55,783 bases of DNA from JBFLYC01 sp040756735 (GCA_040756735.1 JBFLYC010000023.1:1-55783), one strand, 5' to 3'; counted from the stretch's first letter, positions 1 through 8,588 are shown. Translations and numbers: made by a program. Notes: generated by a model not told the origin, from the letters alone.

Positions 1-468
1 AACCTGCCTTTTGTCGAAATTATAAAAAAATGCTTCAGGCAGGATGAGAATAACCGGCAAAACCAAATTGGTCAGAATCATCTCTGAAAAGCCCGGGGCA
101 TCAAAGAATCAGGTTGCGGATTTTGTTATCGTTAAAAAAATATAAGGTTAGCTTTGTTTTTAATCCCTCTTTCGCACCCTCATATCTGGCGGTGTTAGCA
201 GCTAAGGAGACCTTGGCTTTTATGAAGATATCCATATTTTAGATAATGCTTTTTCCAGCGCTGTTTTCTGTTTCTTCAGCCATGTATCAAGGCCCTTTAG
301 TAGATAATTTTTTTCTGAAATGTTGTTTTCTGTCTCAAGTAAAGTGATCAGAAAACATGCCCTGTATGGTAATAATTAAATTCAAATTTTTGATTTCTTA
401 GGGTGCGAAAGATAGGTTATTTTTTTACAAATTATGAGTTTGGAGCCTTTTCATGGGGAGGTTAAAGG
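1..468. other. Intergenic region with gene remnants
   Basis: No convincing intact gene lies upstream of the PIN gene. A 33-codon ORF at 44-145 (+) has no recognisable family. The minus strand of about 233-362 reads as a coherent lysine-rich peptide ending ALSKIWISS, which looks like the tail of a decayed gene that I cannot name. A perfect 13-bp inverted repeat brackets 168-412 and is listed separately. Confidence 0.4.
168..412. repeat. 245-bp segment bounded by 13-bp inverted repeats
   Basis: TCTTTCGCACCCT at 168-180 is matched by its perfect reverse complement AGGGTGCGAAAGA at 400-412. The enclosed sequence has no intact ORF. The layout resembles the ends of a small non-autonomous element or a decayed insertion sequence. 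I saw no clear target-site duplication, so this is a structural observation only. Confidence 0.35.
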
Positions 469-1248
469 ATGATTTGTGTTTTACCTGATACAAATATACT
501 TCTTAATGATCCGAGGATTGTATTGAGCCTTATAGCAAAAAAGTACAGCGTCATTATTTCAATGACCGTCCTGGACGAGTTGGATAAATTTAAAAATAAG
601 GCAGCCGATATAGGATATAAAGCTCGAGAAGCATTTCGGGTTATAGATAGAGAAAGAAATAATCCTTTAATTATACTTACTGCCAAATATGCAGAAAATC
701 CTATTTTAAAGTTTAATAAAGGAGATGGATGCATACAATCAACTGCACTTTATTATAAACAATGTGGAGAAGAAGTTATTATTTTATCCGAAGATACAGG
801 TATGAGGTTATCTGCCCAAGCTTTGGGAGTTAAAACAGCCAAAAACATTGCTGAACTAGATAAAGTAATTGATCAAACTAAAGAAAAAGCGGCACCAGCA
901 ATTAATTCCATGAATGAAAATCTTAATCTGAGTGATATTTGTTTTGGAAATCATGGTGTAGAACTCATTGATAAGGTGCAGCAAAAGCTAGGTTCAAGGT
1001 TTACTCCAAAATATAATAAAAGTGGGGTTACTTTTTTCAGTTCCAATGGTCGAATTTTAAAATTGGTTTACGCAAAATCTCGTCTACATGTTGAATTTAA
1101 CGTGCCGGTTTCTCAAGTTAATGGGCTAACGGTTTTAACAAAGAAAGAGGCGCAGAATAAAAACATGGGAACATGTCAATGGATTTATAAAGGTGATAGT
1201 GTATCAACAGTATTAGATTTAGTCGAAGAAGCTGTTAAAAAGTATTAA
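469..1248 (+). CDS. PIN-domain protein (predicted ribonuclease)
   Basis: This 259-residue protein opens with a PIN domain. The DTN motif at residues 8-10, LDEL around 36-39 and a later acidic EDTG segment (about 107) match the acidic metal-binding positions of PIN nucleases, in the arrangement typical of PhoH-associated PIN domains. The C-terminal part (about 170-259) is a separate small domain; its ending, with conserved LVEEAVKKY, recalls DUF5655-type domains, but this is tentative. A GGGGAGG ribosome site precedes the ATG. There is no adjacent antitoxin, so it is not clearly a VapC toxin. The 147 bp downstream (1249-1395) hold only a short gene remnant on the plus strand. Confidence 0.7.
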   Translation: MICVLPDTNILLNDPRIVLSLIAKKYSVIISMTVLDELDKFKNKAADIGYKAREAFRVIDRERNNPLIILTAKYAENPILKFNKGDGCIQSTALYYKQCGEEVIILSEDTGMRLSAQALGVKTAKNIAELDKVIDQTKEKAAPAINSMNENLNLSDICFGNHGVELIDKVQQKLGSRFTPKYNKSGVTFFSSNGRILKLVYAKSRLHVEFNVPVSQVNGLTVLTKKEAQNKNMGTCQWIYKGDSVSTVLDLVEEAVKKY

Positions 1249-1395
1249 TGGTTGTGGTAACTCTTTATTATCTATAGCACTCCAAAACCTAAAAGCGGCT
1301 GCCAAAAGACAGGAGACTGACTATTTCAAGCTAGACAATGAAGTGGATCTTCAGGATTATCGATTAGAGAAAACTGCAGAGATGAATTAGGATAT

Positions 1396-2619
1396 CTAAA
1401 TCAGATAGATGGGTATGATCAGATTGTCGCTGTCAATGGCGGAGAGTGTTTCTTTCATGCAAAGTATAGCACCCTTTCCGCGCGTTACATTGGCTTTATC
1501 CAGCACCCCGAACACCTTGATCATACGCGCATCGGGTGAAGCTGTTTTCTTGATTTCCATTGGCATCAGTTTTCCGTCAGCCTCAATTACCACGTCAATT
1601 TCCTTTGCATCCTTATCACGGTAGTAATAGAGAAACGGTGTCTTTGCAGCATTGTAATAACTTTTCATCAATTCGCCGACCACGTAGTTTTCAAGCAAAG
1701 CACCTCCCATAGCGCCACTTTCCGCAGTTTCCGGGCTGCTCCACCTGCCTAAATAACATACAAGACCGCTATCAAAAAAGTACAGCTTCGGCGCCTTGAT
1801 GACACGTTTCAACTGGTTGTTGGAATATGGGTACAGATAAAAAATGATACCCAGTCTTTCCAGAATTCGCAGCCAGTTTTTTGCGGTTATCTGGTTGATA
1901 TCTGCATCACGTGCCATTTCAGCCACATTGACGATTTGACTGCATCGGGAAGCAGCTGCTGTTATGAAATTGAAAAATTTCAGCGAATTAATGGTTGTTG
2001 ATAATTCTTTGACATCCCTTTCCAGATAAGTGCTGAGATAGCTTGCATAAAATACACTAGTGTCCTCATATTCTCCGCTGACGATAGCGGGCATGGAACC
2101 ACGGTAAATGCGGCGGTAGATTTCCGGTGTGTCTGCGGTTGGCGTGGCTATTTGTTTTTCTGCGAGAACAGCAAGTTCCGGTAAAAAAGGTTTACTCATG
2201 CCCGGACTATAGATTTCACTCTGGGAGAGTGATGACAAACTGAGTAACGCAACTCGCCCCGCAAGAGATTCCTGGACACCTTCCATCAGCTTAAAAATTT
2301 GAGACCCGGTCAACCAGAAGTCCCCGGCATTTTTGTTTTTATCTACCAGAATCTTAATATATGGAAATAGCTCCGGTGCATACTGTATCTCGTCAATGAG
2401 AATTGGCGGTTTATATAATTGAAAAAACATGGATGGGTCATTTTTTGCAAGTGCCCTTACCGTCAAATCATCCAATGTGACATAGGTCCTGGTCGTCTCC
2501 ATCATGCGCTTGAGCATGGTGGTTTTGCCGACTTGCCTGGGACCGGTCAAGAGGATAACGGGATACTGTTTTGTGAGTCTTTTAATCACAGGTTCCAGAT
2601 CTCGCTTGATATAGCCCAT
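1396..2619 (-). CDS. AAA (AAA_14) ATPase with DUF4143 domain
   Basis: A 407-residue protein of the ATPase family common in archaea and anaerobic bacteria. The N-terminal P-loop reads GPRQVGKTT (about 26-34) and Walker B reads ILIDEIQ (about 72-78). A sensor-like WLTGSQ follows. The C-terminal DUF4143 half ends with a restriction-endonuclease-like core (EIDVVIEADGKLMPMEIK), as usual in this family. Length is normal and the gene looks intact. It stands alone, and its start lies just downstream (in its own direction) of a strong palindrome at 2633-2671 that probably contains its promoter or operator. The physiological role of these ATPases is not established. Confidence 0.9.
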   Translation of the reverse strand: MGYIKRDLEPVIKRLTKQYPVILLTGPRQVGKTTMLKRMMETTRTYVTLDDLTVRALAKNDPSMFFQLYKPPILIDEIQYAPELFPYIKILVDKNKNAGDFWLTGSQIFKLMEGVQESLAGRVALLSLSSLSQSEIYSPGMSKPFLPELAVLAEKQIATPTADTPEIYRRIYRGSMPAIVSGEYEDTSVFYASYLSTYLERDVKELSTTINSLKFFNFITAAASRCSQIVNVAEMARDADINQITAKNWLRILERLGIIFYLYPYSNNQLKRVIKAPKLYFFDSGLVCYLGRWSSPETAESGAMGGALLENYVVGELMKSYYNAAKTPFLYYYRDKDAKEIDVVIEADGKLMPMEIKKTASPDARMIKVFGVLDKANVTRGKGAILCMKETLSAIDSDNLIIPIYLI

Positions 2620-2632
2620 AAATCACACTCTC

Positions 2633-2671
2633 TTTCGGCTATAATATAATCATTATATATTATAGCCGAAA
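2633..2671. repeat. Palindrome copy 1 (16-bp perfect arms)
   Basis: Arms TTTCGGCTATAATATA (2633-2648) and its exact complement (2656-2671) flank a 7-bp spacer. It lies 14 bp upstream of the DUF4143 ATPase start and includes TATAAT-like sequence on both strands. A second copy, differing at two of 39 positions, is at 5134-5172. It may be an operator or promoter element, or a small dispersed repeat. Confidence 0.75.
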
Positions 2672-2847
2672 TTCCTGTTTTGAGACATATAATTTATAAA
2701 TTTCTCACTGGGTCATGTACAAGGATTTTATGATACAATATGGTTGAATATAAAAACAATCCTGAAGTTACCGCAATGAAAGTCTCAGAACAGGTTTGCT
2801 AAAGGTTTAAAGAAGATGGGTTATTGGTAAGTAAAGAGGGTATAATC

Positions 2848-3435
2848 ATGAGCAGAAAAAAAGCAAGAGTAAGATACGAATTAGACAGCGGTGATATAAA
2901 ATATTTATCAGATGAGGAAATCAAAGCTATACTTCGTGCTGCGGACGAACTGATTGCAGTTGGGGGCAGGAGTTTGCTGGCCAAAATTCTGAAGGGATCC
3001 AAAGATAAAAAAGTGTTGGAGTATAAATTGGACCAATGTCCGGTTTATGGATACTACCGGGACTTAACCCTGCAGAAAATAACAAACCGGATAGATTGGA
3101 TGATCAAGAAAGGTTATCTTGAAATTGAGTACAGAGACAGGCTTCCAATGCTTGTCTTCTCTGAAAAGGGCTGGGAAATTGAAAGGGAAACCTATGCAGA
3201 GGAATTACTGCAAAAGCTTACAAAACTTCTGGAAGGAAAGGACTACAGTTTTGTTCAGGAATTGAAGGACAGAAACCGGGGAATGATACTGCTGTTGATT
3301 GAGAAAATCAGGCATACGGGAAACGCAAGATTCATACCATTGCTTAAAGCCTGGAAAGAAATTGAATACAAGAAAGTACAGGCTGCAATTCAGAATGTCA
3401 TTGATTGTTTGATAAAAGAGGGAAAAATATTTTAA
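2848..3435 (+). CDS. RQC-like winged-helix protein
   Basis: About 195 residues from the ATG at 2848, which has AAAGAGGG at a proper spacing; an upstream TTG at 2824 is less likely. Residues about 30-120 resemble the RecQ C-terminal (RQC) winged helix in its minor, helicase-free form. The run is AADELIAVGGRSLLAKILKG, then PVYGYY, then LTLQKITNRIDWMIKKGYL and a KGWEIE end. The rest is helical. Stand-alone RQC-minor proteins have been proposed in the literature to take part in nucleic-acid sensing or conflict systems. No effector gene is evident beside it, so the role is unknown. The family call is by eye. Confidence 0.55.
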   Translation: MSRKKARVRYELDSGDIKYLSDEEIKAILRAADELIAVGGRSLLAKILKGSKDKKVLEYKLDQCPVYGYYRDLTLQKITNRIDWMIKKGYLEIEYRDRLPMLVFSEKGWEIERETYAEELLQKLTKLLEGKDYSFVQELKDRNRGMILLLIEKIRHTGNARFIPLLKAWKEIEYKKVQAAIQNVIDCLIKEGKIF

Positions 3436-3609
3436 TGAAAAGGATCGGGTAATTTTTAGCAATTCTCCGCAAAATAGAAAAACCCCATGTAACATTTTCA
3501 TTTAATAAGAACAGGAGATATTGTTTTGTAGTGAAGTATAATATGTTGTTATAAAATAGATGTGATTTTAAGTAACATCTAACAATAAATAAAAGGCAGG
3601 TAATGAGAT
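3436..3609. other. Short intergenic spacer
   Basis: AT-rich spacer between two unrelated accessory genes. The following gene has a plausible AAGGCAGGTAATGAG ribosome site. I saw no convincing terminator. Confidence 0.4.
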
Positions 3610-4893
3610 ATGGATTATTTACTAGAAATTAAGAAAGAATTTCCGAAAATCAAACCCTATAATGAAAATGATTGGGAATGGGAGAATGAAGCTAATGATT
3701 TTTTGAAAAAGGGAGAGCTTGAAAAAGCAGAAAACCTGTTTAAAAAATTATGTTTGTCGCAGCCCCAACATCATGCGGGTTTTGAAGGATTAGCATATAC
3801 ATATTCAATCAAAAGTGAGAAAAGTAAAGCTCAATGGTTTATGCAAGAGGCAATTAAAAGGGCTGAAGAGTTCTTAAAAGATAATTCTATTGATAAAGAA
3901 GTAATAGATGAAATGAAAGAAAACTTAAAGAAAATTAACAATGAAGAAAAAATAAATATATGGGAGAATAATGATTTAAATGAAGACATTACAGGCATGA
4001 AGAAATTGTTGAATAAAATGAGATATTATGATGGAAAATTCCACAAAGAAGAATTGGCAGAAATAATTAATAATAAAGACGAAGCTATTCCCGAACTGTT
4101 GAATATTATGAAAGACGTTCGAGATAACTATCAAAAATATTTAGATGATGACTATTTCATCCACTTATATGCAACTTTCTTACTGGCCCAATTCAAAATT
4201 ATAGATTTTTTTGAAATAATTATTGATATTGCCAAATTACCAGATGAAATTGCATATAAATTGTATGGAGATACGATTACAGAGGATTTAGGGAGAATTA
4301 TTGCTTCAGTTTACAATGGCAATATAAAATCAATCTATGAACTAATCGAGAATAGAGAAGTTGATGAATATGTGAGAGAACAAGGAATAAATTCATTGGT
4401 GGTGTTAGTTTTACAAGGAATATTGGAACGAGAAGAAGTAGTAGCATATTTGAAAAATCTATTAATGGAAAAAGCCAAAGAAAATGACTATAAAATCATA
4501 ACCGGCATAATAAGCGGTTTAACTGATTTATATCCTGAAGAAGCGATGGCTGAAATAGAGTGGGCTTATAAAAATCATCTGGTTGATGAAACAATAATTG
4601 GTTTGGACGATGTACTACTAGACTTGAATATGGGTAAGGAAGCTTGCATTGAAAATAAAAAGTCAGACAAACATACACATCTAATTGGAAATATTAATGA
4701 TGAAATGGGTTGGTGGTCTTGTTTTAGTGAAAACAAAAAGAGATTAAAGCAGAAAATGAAAACAACTAAAATAAATATCAAACCCAATACTTCAAATAAA
4801 GGCACTACAATTATTAAAGAACGTAAAATAGGAAGAAATGAACCATGTCCATGTAACAGCGGCAAAAAATACAAAAAGTGTTGTGGTAAATAG
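3610..4893 (+). CDS. TPR / DUF1186 / SEC-C zinc-binding protein
   Basis: A 427-residue soluble protein in three parts. Residues about 15-100 are helical TPR-like repeats (KGELEKAENLFKKLC). About 130-340 is a HEAT-like region resembling DUF1186 (YYDGKFHKEELAEIINNKDE). The end carries a SEC-C zinc motif, NEPCPCNSGKKYKKCCGK, with the CxC-x8-CC cysteines as found at the SecA C-terminus. SEC-C proteins of this shape are widespread and uncharacterised. The motif implies zinc binding and possibly binding to SecB, ribosomes or other proteins. The gene is monocistronic, followed by a terminator at 5007-5037. Its very AT-rich codon use differs from the GC-richer genes at 7000-15000. Confidence 0.8.
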   Translation: MDYLLEIKKEFPKIKPYNENDWEWENEANDFLKKGELEKAENLFKKLCLSQPQHHAGFEGLAYTYSIKSEKSKAQWFMQEAIKRAEEFLKDNSIDKEVIDEMKENLKKINNEEKINIWENNDLNEDITGMKKLLNKMRYYDGKFHKEELAEIINNKDEAIPELLNIMKDVRDNYQKYLDDDYFIHLYATFLLAQFKIIDFFEIIIDIAKLPDEIAYKLYGDTITEDLGRIIASVYNGNIKSIYELIENREVDEYVREQGINSLVVLVLQGILEREEVVAYLKNLLMEKAKENDYKIITGIISGLTDLYPEEAMAEIEWAYKNHLVDETIIGLDDVLLDLNMGKEACIENKKSDKHTHLIGNINDEMGWWSCFSENKKRLKQKMKTTKINIKPNTSNKGTTIIKERKIGRNEPCPCNSGKKYKKCCGK

Positions 4894-5006
4894 GAAGCGG
4901 GATAATATGTCGTAGAAAGAATGAATTTTTTAAAGCGGAAATCAAGGGGATGGAGTAATATGGCATCTTTTTAGACCTAACAACTCAATCCAATATATAG
5001 CGCAAG

Positions 5007-5037
5007 GACTTGAACCCTTGTGGTTTAAGTCTTTTTT
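5007..5037 (+). terminator. Rho-independent terminator
   Basis: GACTT-g-AACC pairs with GGTT-t-AAGTC across a 5-nt loop and is followed by six T. It ends the SEC-C gene transcript. Confidence 0.75.
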
Positions 5038-5133
5038 GATATATGAATGCAGATTATCCTTCTACATTCTTTTATATCAATGATTCAACAAAATTCTATC
5101 ATAAAAAAGAGAAAATCAAAAGAACCCGACAAC

Positions 5134-5172
5134 TTTCGGCTATAATATAATCATTACATATTTTAGCCGAAA
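5134..5172. repeat. Palindrome copy 2
   Basis: Nearly identical to 2633-2671 (two substitutions in 39 bp, both in the right half). It sits about 90 bp upstream of the DUF6429 gene. Two copies before unrelated genes suggest a shared regulatory site or a small mobile palindrome. Confidence 0.75.
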
Positions 5173-5261
5173 GTGAACACTTGTTGAACAATAATATTTT
5201 GTAAATTGGTATTACAGGGGGAGCCTTCACATTATTTTTTAGTATCCAAGGAGTGTTATGA

Positions 5262-5522
5262 ATGAAAAAAGAAGATTTAAAAAAGAAAGTCAAGGAACTG
5301 ACACTTATGCTACTGCACCTTACTTCCTGGGAGGAAAATGAACTTGGGACGAAGTATCGCAGGAGTTGGAAGGGATATGACTTTGGCATTTTGAACGAGC
5401 TTACCGATGAAGACTTAATTCGGGGAGGGCATCGTTCAAAGTCTGTTATGATTACCGATGAGGGTATGAAGAAGGCAGAAGAACTTCTAAAACAATATGC
5501 TATTAAGGTAACCAATACTTAA
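5262..5522 (+). CDS. DUF6429 family protein
   Basis: An 86-residue protein with the family's recognisable run LTSWEENELG, then RSWKGYDFGILNELTDEDLI, and a C-terminal helix (TDEGMKKAEELLKQY). No catalytic motif or membrane segment is seen. The family is common in Firmicutes and has no assigned function. It has an AAGGAG ribosome site, and the repeated palindrome lies upstream. Confidence 0.75.
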   Translation: MKKEDLKKKVKELTLMLLHLTSWEENELGTKYRRSWKGYDFGILNELTDEDLIRGGHRSKSVMITDEGMKKAEELLKQYAIKVTNT

Positions 5523-5603
5523 TTCCACACCAACCATAAGTTTGTCTGCAATAATGGGTTTCTTTAATAGCAAAAGAGGAAAAAATCAGATATAATAGTT
5601 TTA

Positions 5604-5632
5604 TTGACTTAGTGATACACTAGTTATATAAT
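5604..5632 (+). promoter_or_regulatory. Sigma-70-type promoter of the YefM/YoeB operon
   Basis: TTGACT (5604-5609), a 17-bp spacer and a consensus TATAAT (5627-5632), directly upstream of the TGTACA operator and the antitoxin gene. Confidence 0.75.
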
Positions 5633-5635
5633 TAA

Positions 5636-5653
5636 TGTACAGGATAATGTACA
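5636..5653. promoter_or_regulatory. YefM-type operator (two TGTACA sites)
   Basis: TGTACA at 5636-5641 and again at 5648-5653, 12 bp centre to centre, just after the -10 box. This matches the documented Escherichia coli yefM-yoeB operator, which has two TGTACA cores with the same spacing. It supports autoregulation by the YefM-like antitoxin. Confidence 0.75.
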
Positions 5654-5668
5654 TATGGAGGTGTTGAT

Positions 5669-5911
5669 ATGTCAATAATAAATGCAACAACTGCTAGAAA
5701 TAATTTTTTTAAGTTAATAGATGAAGCGATTACCACACATGAACCCATTTTTATAACAAGCAAAACAGGCAATGTAGTAGTGATGTCAGAAGAGGATTAT
5801 AGAGCTATTCAAGAAACTCTTTATTTATGTTCAATACCTGGGATGCGTGAAAAAATAATTGCAGGTATAAATACACCACTTGATGAATGTGTGGAAGATT
5901 CTTATGAGTAA
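5669..5911 (+). CDS. yefM: Type II antitoxin, Phd/YefM family
   Basis: An 80-residue antitoxin. The N-terminal DNA-binding fold MSIINATTARNNFFKLIDEA and the strand EPIFITSKTGNVVVMSEEDY are diagnostic of Phd/YefM. The C-terminal tail would wrap the toxin. It is preceded by GGAGGTG, a near-consensus promoter and a double TGTACA operator, and overlaps the toxin gene by 8 bp. It neutralises the YoeB-like toxin and represses the operon together with it. Confidence 0.85.
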   Translation: MSIINATTARNNFFKLIDEAITTHEPIFITSKTGNVVVMSEEDYRAIQETLYLCSIPGMREKIIAGINTPLDECVEDSYE

Positions 5912-6173
5912 TGAACTATGGAAAATAGTTTATACCAAGCAAGGACTAAAAGATAAAAATACAGCTTATCAAGCAGGCTTTTCTGATAAAATCAAAAGTC
6001 TGCTTGATATTTTGTGCCATAACCCATTTGAAGAATATCCACCATTTGAAAAGTTGGTGGGAGATTTAGCTGGTGCATATTCAAGACGTATAAATAGACA
6101 GCACCGACTTGTGTACATGGTGTATAAAGAAGAAAGGATTGTTAAAGTAATTAGCATGTGGACGCACTATTAG
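5904..6173 (+). CDS. yoeB: Type II toxin, Txe/YoeB mRNA interferase
   Basis: The 89-residue toxin starts at ATG 5904 (MSNELWKIVYTKQ); the longer upstream start at 5880 would extend into the antitoxin. It has the YoeB fold and motifs: NPFEEYPPFEKLVGDL, AYSRRINRQHRLVYMV with the catalytic Glu/Arg region, and the terminal HY pair (MWTHY). YoeB is a ribosome-dependent endonuclease that cleaves mRNA at the A site. It is translationally coupled to the antitoxin. The converging truncated gene at 6151-6384 overlaps its end. Confidence 0.87.
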   Translation: MSNELWKIVYTKQGLKDKNTAYQAGFSDKIKSLLDILCHNPFEEYPPFEKLVGDLAGAYSRRINRQHRLVYMVYKEERIVKVISMWTHY

Positions 6174-6384
6174 CAGCATCTTGATCTAGATAAAACCGTG
6201 GAGGGGGAAAGGCTTTAATCAGTTTGGGCACCTCATGTTTGGTAATGGTTAATAATATATCTATATCATGGGTCAAACGAGGCTCCCCTTGAATACTCGA
6301 CACAATGGAACCTGTTACCATATAATTTATCTGAGATTCATTCAGCACCGTTAATACAGCTATTAATAATTCCTGTTGTAACAT
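6151..6384 (-). pseudogene. Truncated nucleotidyltransferase (AbiEii/MNT-like)
   Basis: 77 residues corresponding to the N-terminal part of a nucleotidyltransferase-fold protein: VTGSIVSSIQGEPRLTHDIDILLTI has the G-S helix and the DxD-type metal motif. Relatives continue for roughly another 80-100 residues, but this ORF stops at the border with the YoeB gene. The 3' end was therefore probably lost when the toxin-antitoxin cassette arrived. It is coupled to the upstream small gene at 6363-6587 by a 22-bp overlap. Confidence 0.6.
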
Positions 6385-6587
6385 TGTTTTAACCTTTCTA
6401 AATAGATTTTCTTTACTTCCGTTTCAGATAAAGCAGGATACCTGTTCTGTATCCCTAAAATAAATAAATCTCTCCCAAGTTGCGATAACTCAAACACTTT
6501 TTTTAACTTATCCTCAGGCGTCATTTTTTTTAGAGCGTCCAGGTATATCCTATGATTGGGACGTTCCTTTATTTCCATATTAGTCAC
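6363..6587 (-). CDS. Small helical partner of a nucleotidyltransferase
   Basis: A 74-residue protein, RIYLDALKKMTPEDKLKKVFELSQLGRDLFILGI then RYPALSETEVKKIYLERL. Short proteins of this kind regularly precede nucleotidyltransferase genes like the one overlapping its 3' end. The pair resembles a two-gene toxin-antitoxin-like module, but I know no characterised function. Since its partner is truncated, the module is probably inactive. Confidence 0.6.
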   Translation of the reverse strand: MTNMEIKERPNHRIYLDALKKMTPEDKLKKVFELSQLGRDLFILGIQNRYPALSETEVKKIYLERLKQCYNRNY

Positions 6588-7002
6588 ATCCTCAACAAAA
6601 GGTTACTCTTTCTATATTATACATGAACAGATTTCCCAGGAAAAGGTCAGAGTGGCATAGGTCTTATGCATTCTCCACAGGCTTTACTTCGGGCAGTCCC
6701 TGCCCTAGATATCCGATATAACGGATTCTTTGGTGCATTGGATATTTTATGCCATACAGCAAAATGTAATCATAACCGTCTGAGATCTTAGCGGTAATAT
6801 AGTGAGCTTGCCTATAAACTCACATCGTAAGGTTTCACTCTGGACAGGTATTAACTCTATCTTACTTCTGTTTAATCTTAATAGAAATGTTGTTATTTAC
6901 AGGAATTTTATTATGTATGTTGAATATTCCTCTACAAAGGCGCAAGAAAGCTTCAAATCAAAAAGGTTGAGGTGCGTTTCATGAAATGCAGGGGGTGTCA
7001 GC
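6588..7002. other. 415-bp gap with a minus-strand remnant
   Basis: No intact gene. The minus strand of 6664-6819 reads about 51 residues without a start (YDYILLYGIKYPMHQRIRYI) and looks like the tail of a lost gene. The + strand just before 7003 has a weak GGGGGTGTCAGC ribosome site for the LuxR gene. Confidence 0.35.
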
Positions 7003-8439
7003 ATGGCAGATGGAGAACGCATTTGTTTTCTTAATCTGGACGAACGGAGATTATCTATAATAGTTTTTGCACTGTTTTCTTCCTGGATGCTGGCGTTCCC
7101 CTTTGAAGGGCGGATTTTGTATGCAATCGCCGATAATTTCAATTATGACCCCTATCAGATAGTTTTTGGAGTGATTGCCAGTCATGCGGTGGGGCTGCTT
7201 TTTTGGGGATTTCTGATTAAAACAAAGAAAGCGGCAAAGATGCTGATGCTATGTTCCATGGCTTTTTGCGTTATGGCGTCAGGTATTTTTTTTTATCCCC
7301 CCTCCCGTTTATGGACTATTGCTTTGATCTTCAGTTCCTTTATGATAGCCGCCAGTGTTGTGTCATGGAGCTTTTATTTTAAAAGCGGCACTCCAAAAAA
7401 TGAGCGCATCAAAACCGCCGCCGACGGGCTCATTTATACCAACATTCTGATGATCCTTCTGAATATGGCGGCTATTCACCTGGCGCCCCATATAGGGCTT
7501 GGTCTTTCCATGCTGATGCTGGGAGGCGCGTTTTTATTTACATTGCTGCTGCCTGTGAATGGCGAAGCAGCTTCTCTACCACCGTCTCAACAGCCGGAAA
7601 ACCCGGCAAGCATTGTCAAACCCCTTGCTTTTTTATGCTTGTTCATCGTGGTCATTACGATTAATTCGGGGCTGATGTATCAGGTAGTAAACCCTGCCTT
7701 CGGTCATCTGGAGAGGCTGACAAGTTGGTATTGGGCCGTTCCCTATATCATTGCCCTCTATATTATGAAGAACCTCCCGCGGAAAACAAGCCGAAACTAT
7801 ATCTTGTATGTTGCCATCGCCATGATCGGTTTGTCTTTTGTGGCTTTTATGATGCTTGACCGCTCGGCCCTCAGTTATCTTGTTGTCAACACGCTTATGC
7901 TTGGGGCTTTCGGCGTATATGATCTGTTCTGGTGGAGCATCCTCGGCGAGATGCTGGACCTGAACAAAAGTCCTGCCGGTGTTTTCGGCACGGGTTTGTC
8001 TGCAAATGTTCTGGGCGTGCTGGTTGGCGGGATGATCGGAAAAGCCGTCACCGCATCGGGGGTTCTGCCTCATACTTCATCAGCGCTGGCTTTAGCGGTG
8101 GTATTTGTCAGTCTCATTATTCTTCCACTGCTCAACAAGCGCCTTTCCATCCTGCTTAAAAACCACGCCTATTTATCGATGTTGTTCGAAATGCCGCCAG
8201 CCGAACAAAATAAGCTGACTGCCCGTATTGCACAGTTTGGAAACCTCTCAGAGCGTGAAAGCCAGGTGGCAAATCTGCTTCTTCAAGGAAAGACCTACAG
8301 GACAATTGCCGGTGAGCTGTATATCAGCGAAAACACGGTGAAGTTTCACGTTAGAAATGTTTATTCTAAATTCAATATCCAAAGCCGGACAGAACTCATT
8401 GACTTGATACTTGATAAGCAGGATATTGCTCAAAGGTAG
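7003..8439 (+). CDS. Membrane-bound LuxR-type regulator
   Basis: A 478-residue protein. Residues about 15-395 contain roughly twelve hydrophobic segments arranged like an MFS permease. The C-terminal 65 residues are a LuxR/GerE helix-turn-helix: LSERESQVANLLLQGKTYRTIAGELYISENTVKFHVRNVYSKF. Such fusions are common in anaerobic Actinobacteria and Clostridia and probably sense a ligand in the membrane domain to control nearby genes. Targets are not evident; the envelope-like cluster downstream is a candidate. The gene ends at a strong terminator (8467-8499). Confidence 0.85.
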   Translation: MADGERICFLNLDERRLSIIVFALFSSWMLAFPFEGRILYAIADNFNYDPYQIVFGVIASHAVGLLFWGFLIKTKKAAKMLMLCSMAFCVMASGIFFYPPSRLWTIALIFSSFMIAASVVSWSFYFKSGTPKNERIKTAADGLIYTNILMILLNMAAIHLAPHIGLGLSMLMLGGAFLFTLLLPVNGEAASLPPSQQPENPASIVKPLAFLCLFIVVITINSGLMYQVVNPAFGHLERLTSWYWAVPYIIALYIMKNLPRKTSRNYILYVAIAMIGLSFVAFMMLDRSALSYLVVNTLMLGAFGVYDLFWWSILGEMLDLNKSPAGVFGTGLSANVLGVLVGGMIGKAVTASGVLPHTSSALALAVVFVSLIILPLLNKRLSILLKNHAYLSMLFEMPPAEQNKLTARIAQFGNLSERESQVANLLLQGKTYRTIAGELYISENTVKFHVRNVYSKFNIQSRTELIDLILDKQDIAQR

Positions 8440-8466
8440 CCATGCATAAAGAAAATAGAGCGTTTT

Positions 8467-8499
8467 AAGCCCCCTACCCGAAAAAGGTAGGGGGCTTTT
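8467..8499 (+). terminator. Rho-independent terminator
   Basis: A 12-bp perfect stem (AAGCCCCCTACC with GGTAGGGGGCTT), a 7-nt loop and trailing T. A closely similar terminator and flank recur at 12220-12251, which suggests local duplication. Confidence 0.85.
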
Positions 8500-8588
8500 G
8501 CATGTAAACTACCCGTTTCGGGTGGTGACATTACCGGGAAATTATCTATGATTATACGTAATTCTATCTTACGAAGGGGTGATGAGGG

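Noticed and set aside
7633..8073. Long minus-strand ORF inside the membrane LuxR gene
   Set aside because: Shadow of the real + strand gene; low-complexity His/Asn-rich translation, no ribosome site and no family features.
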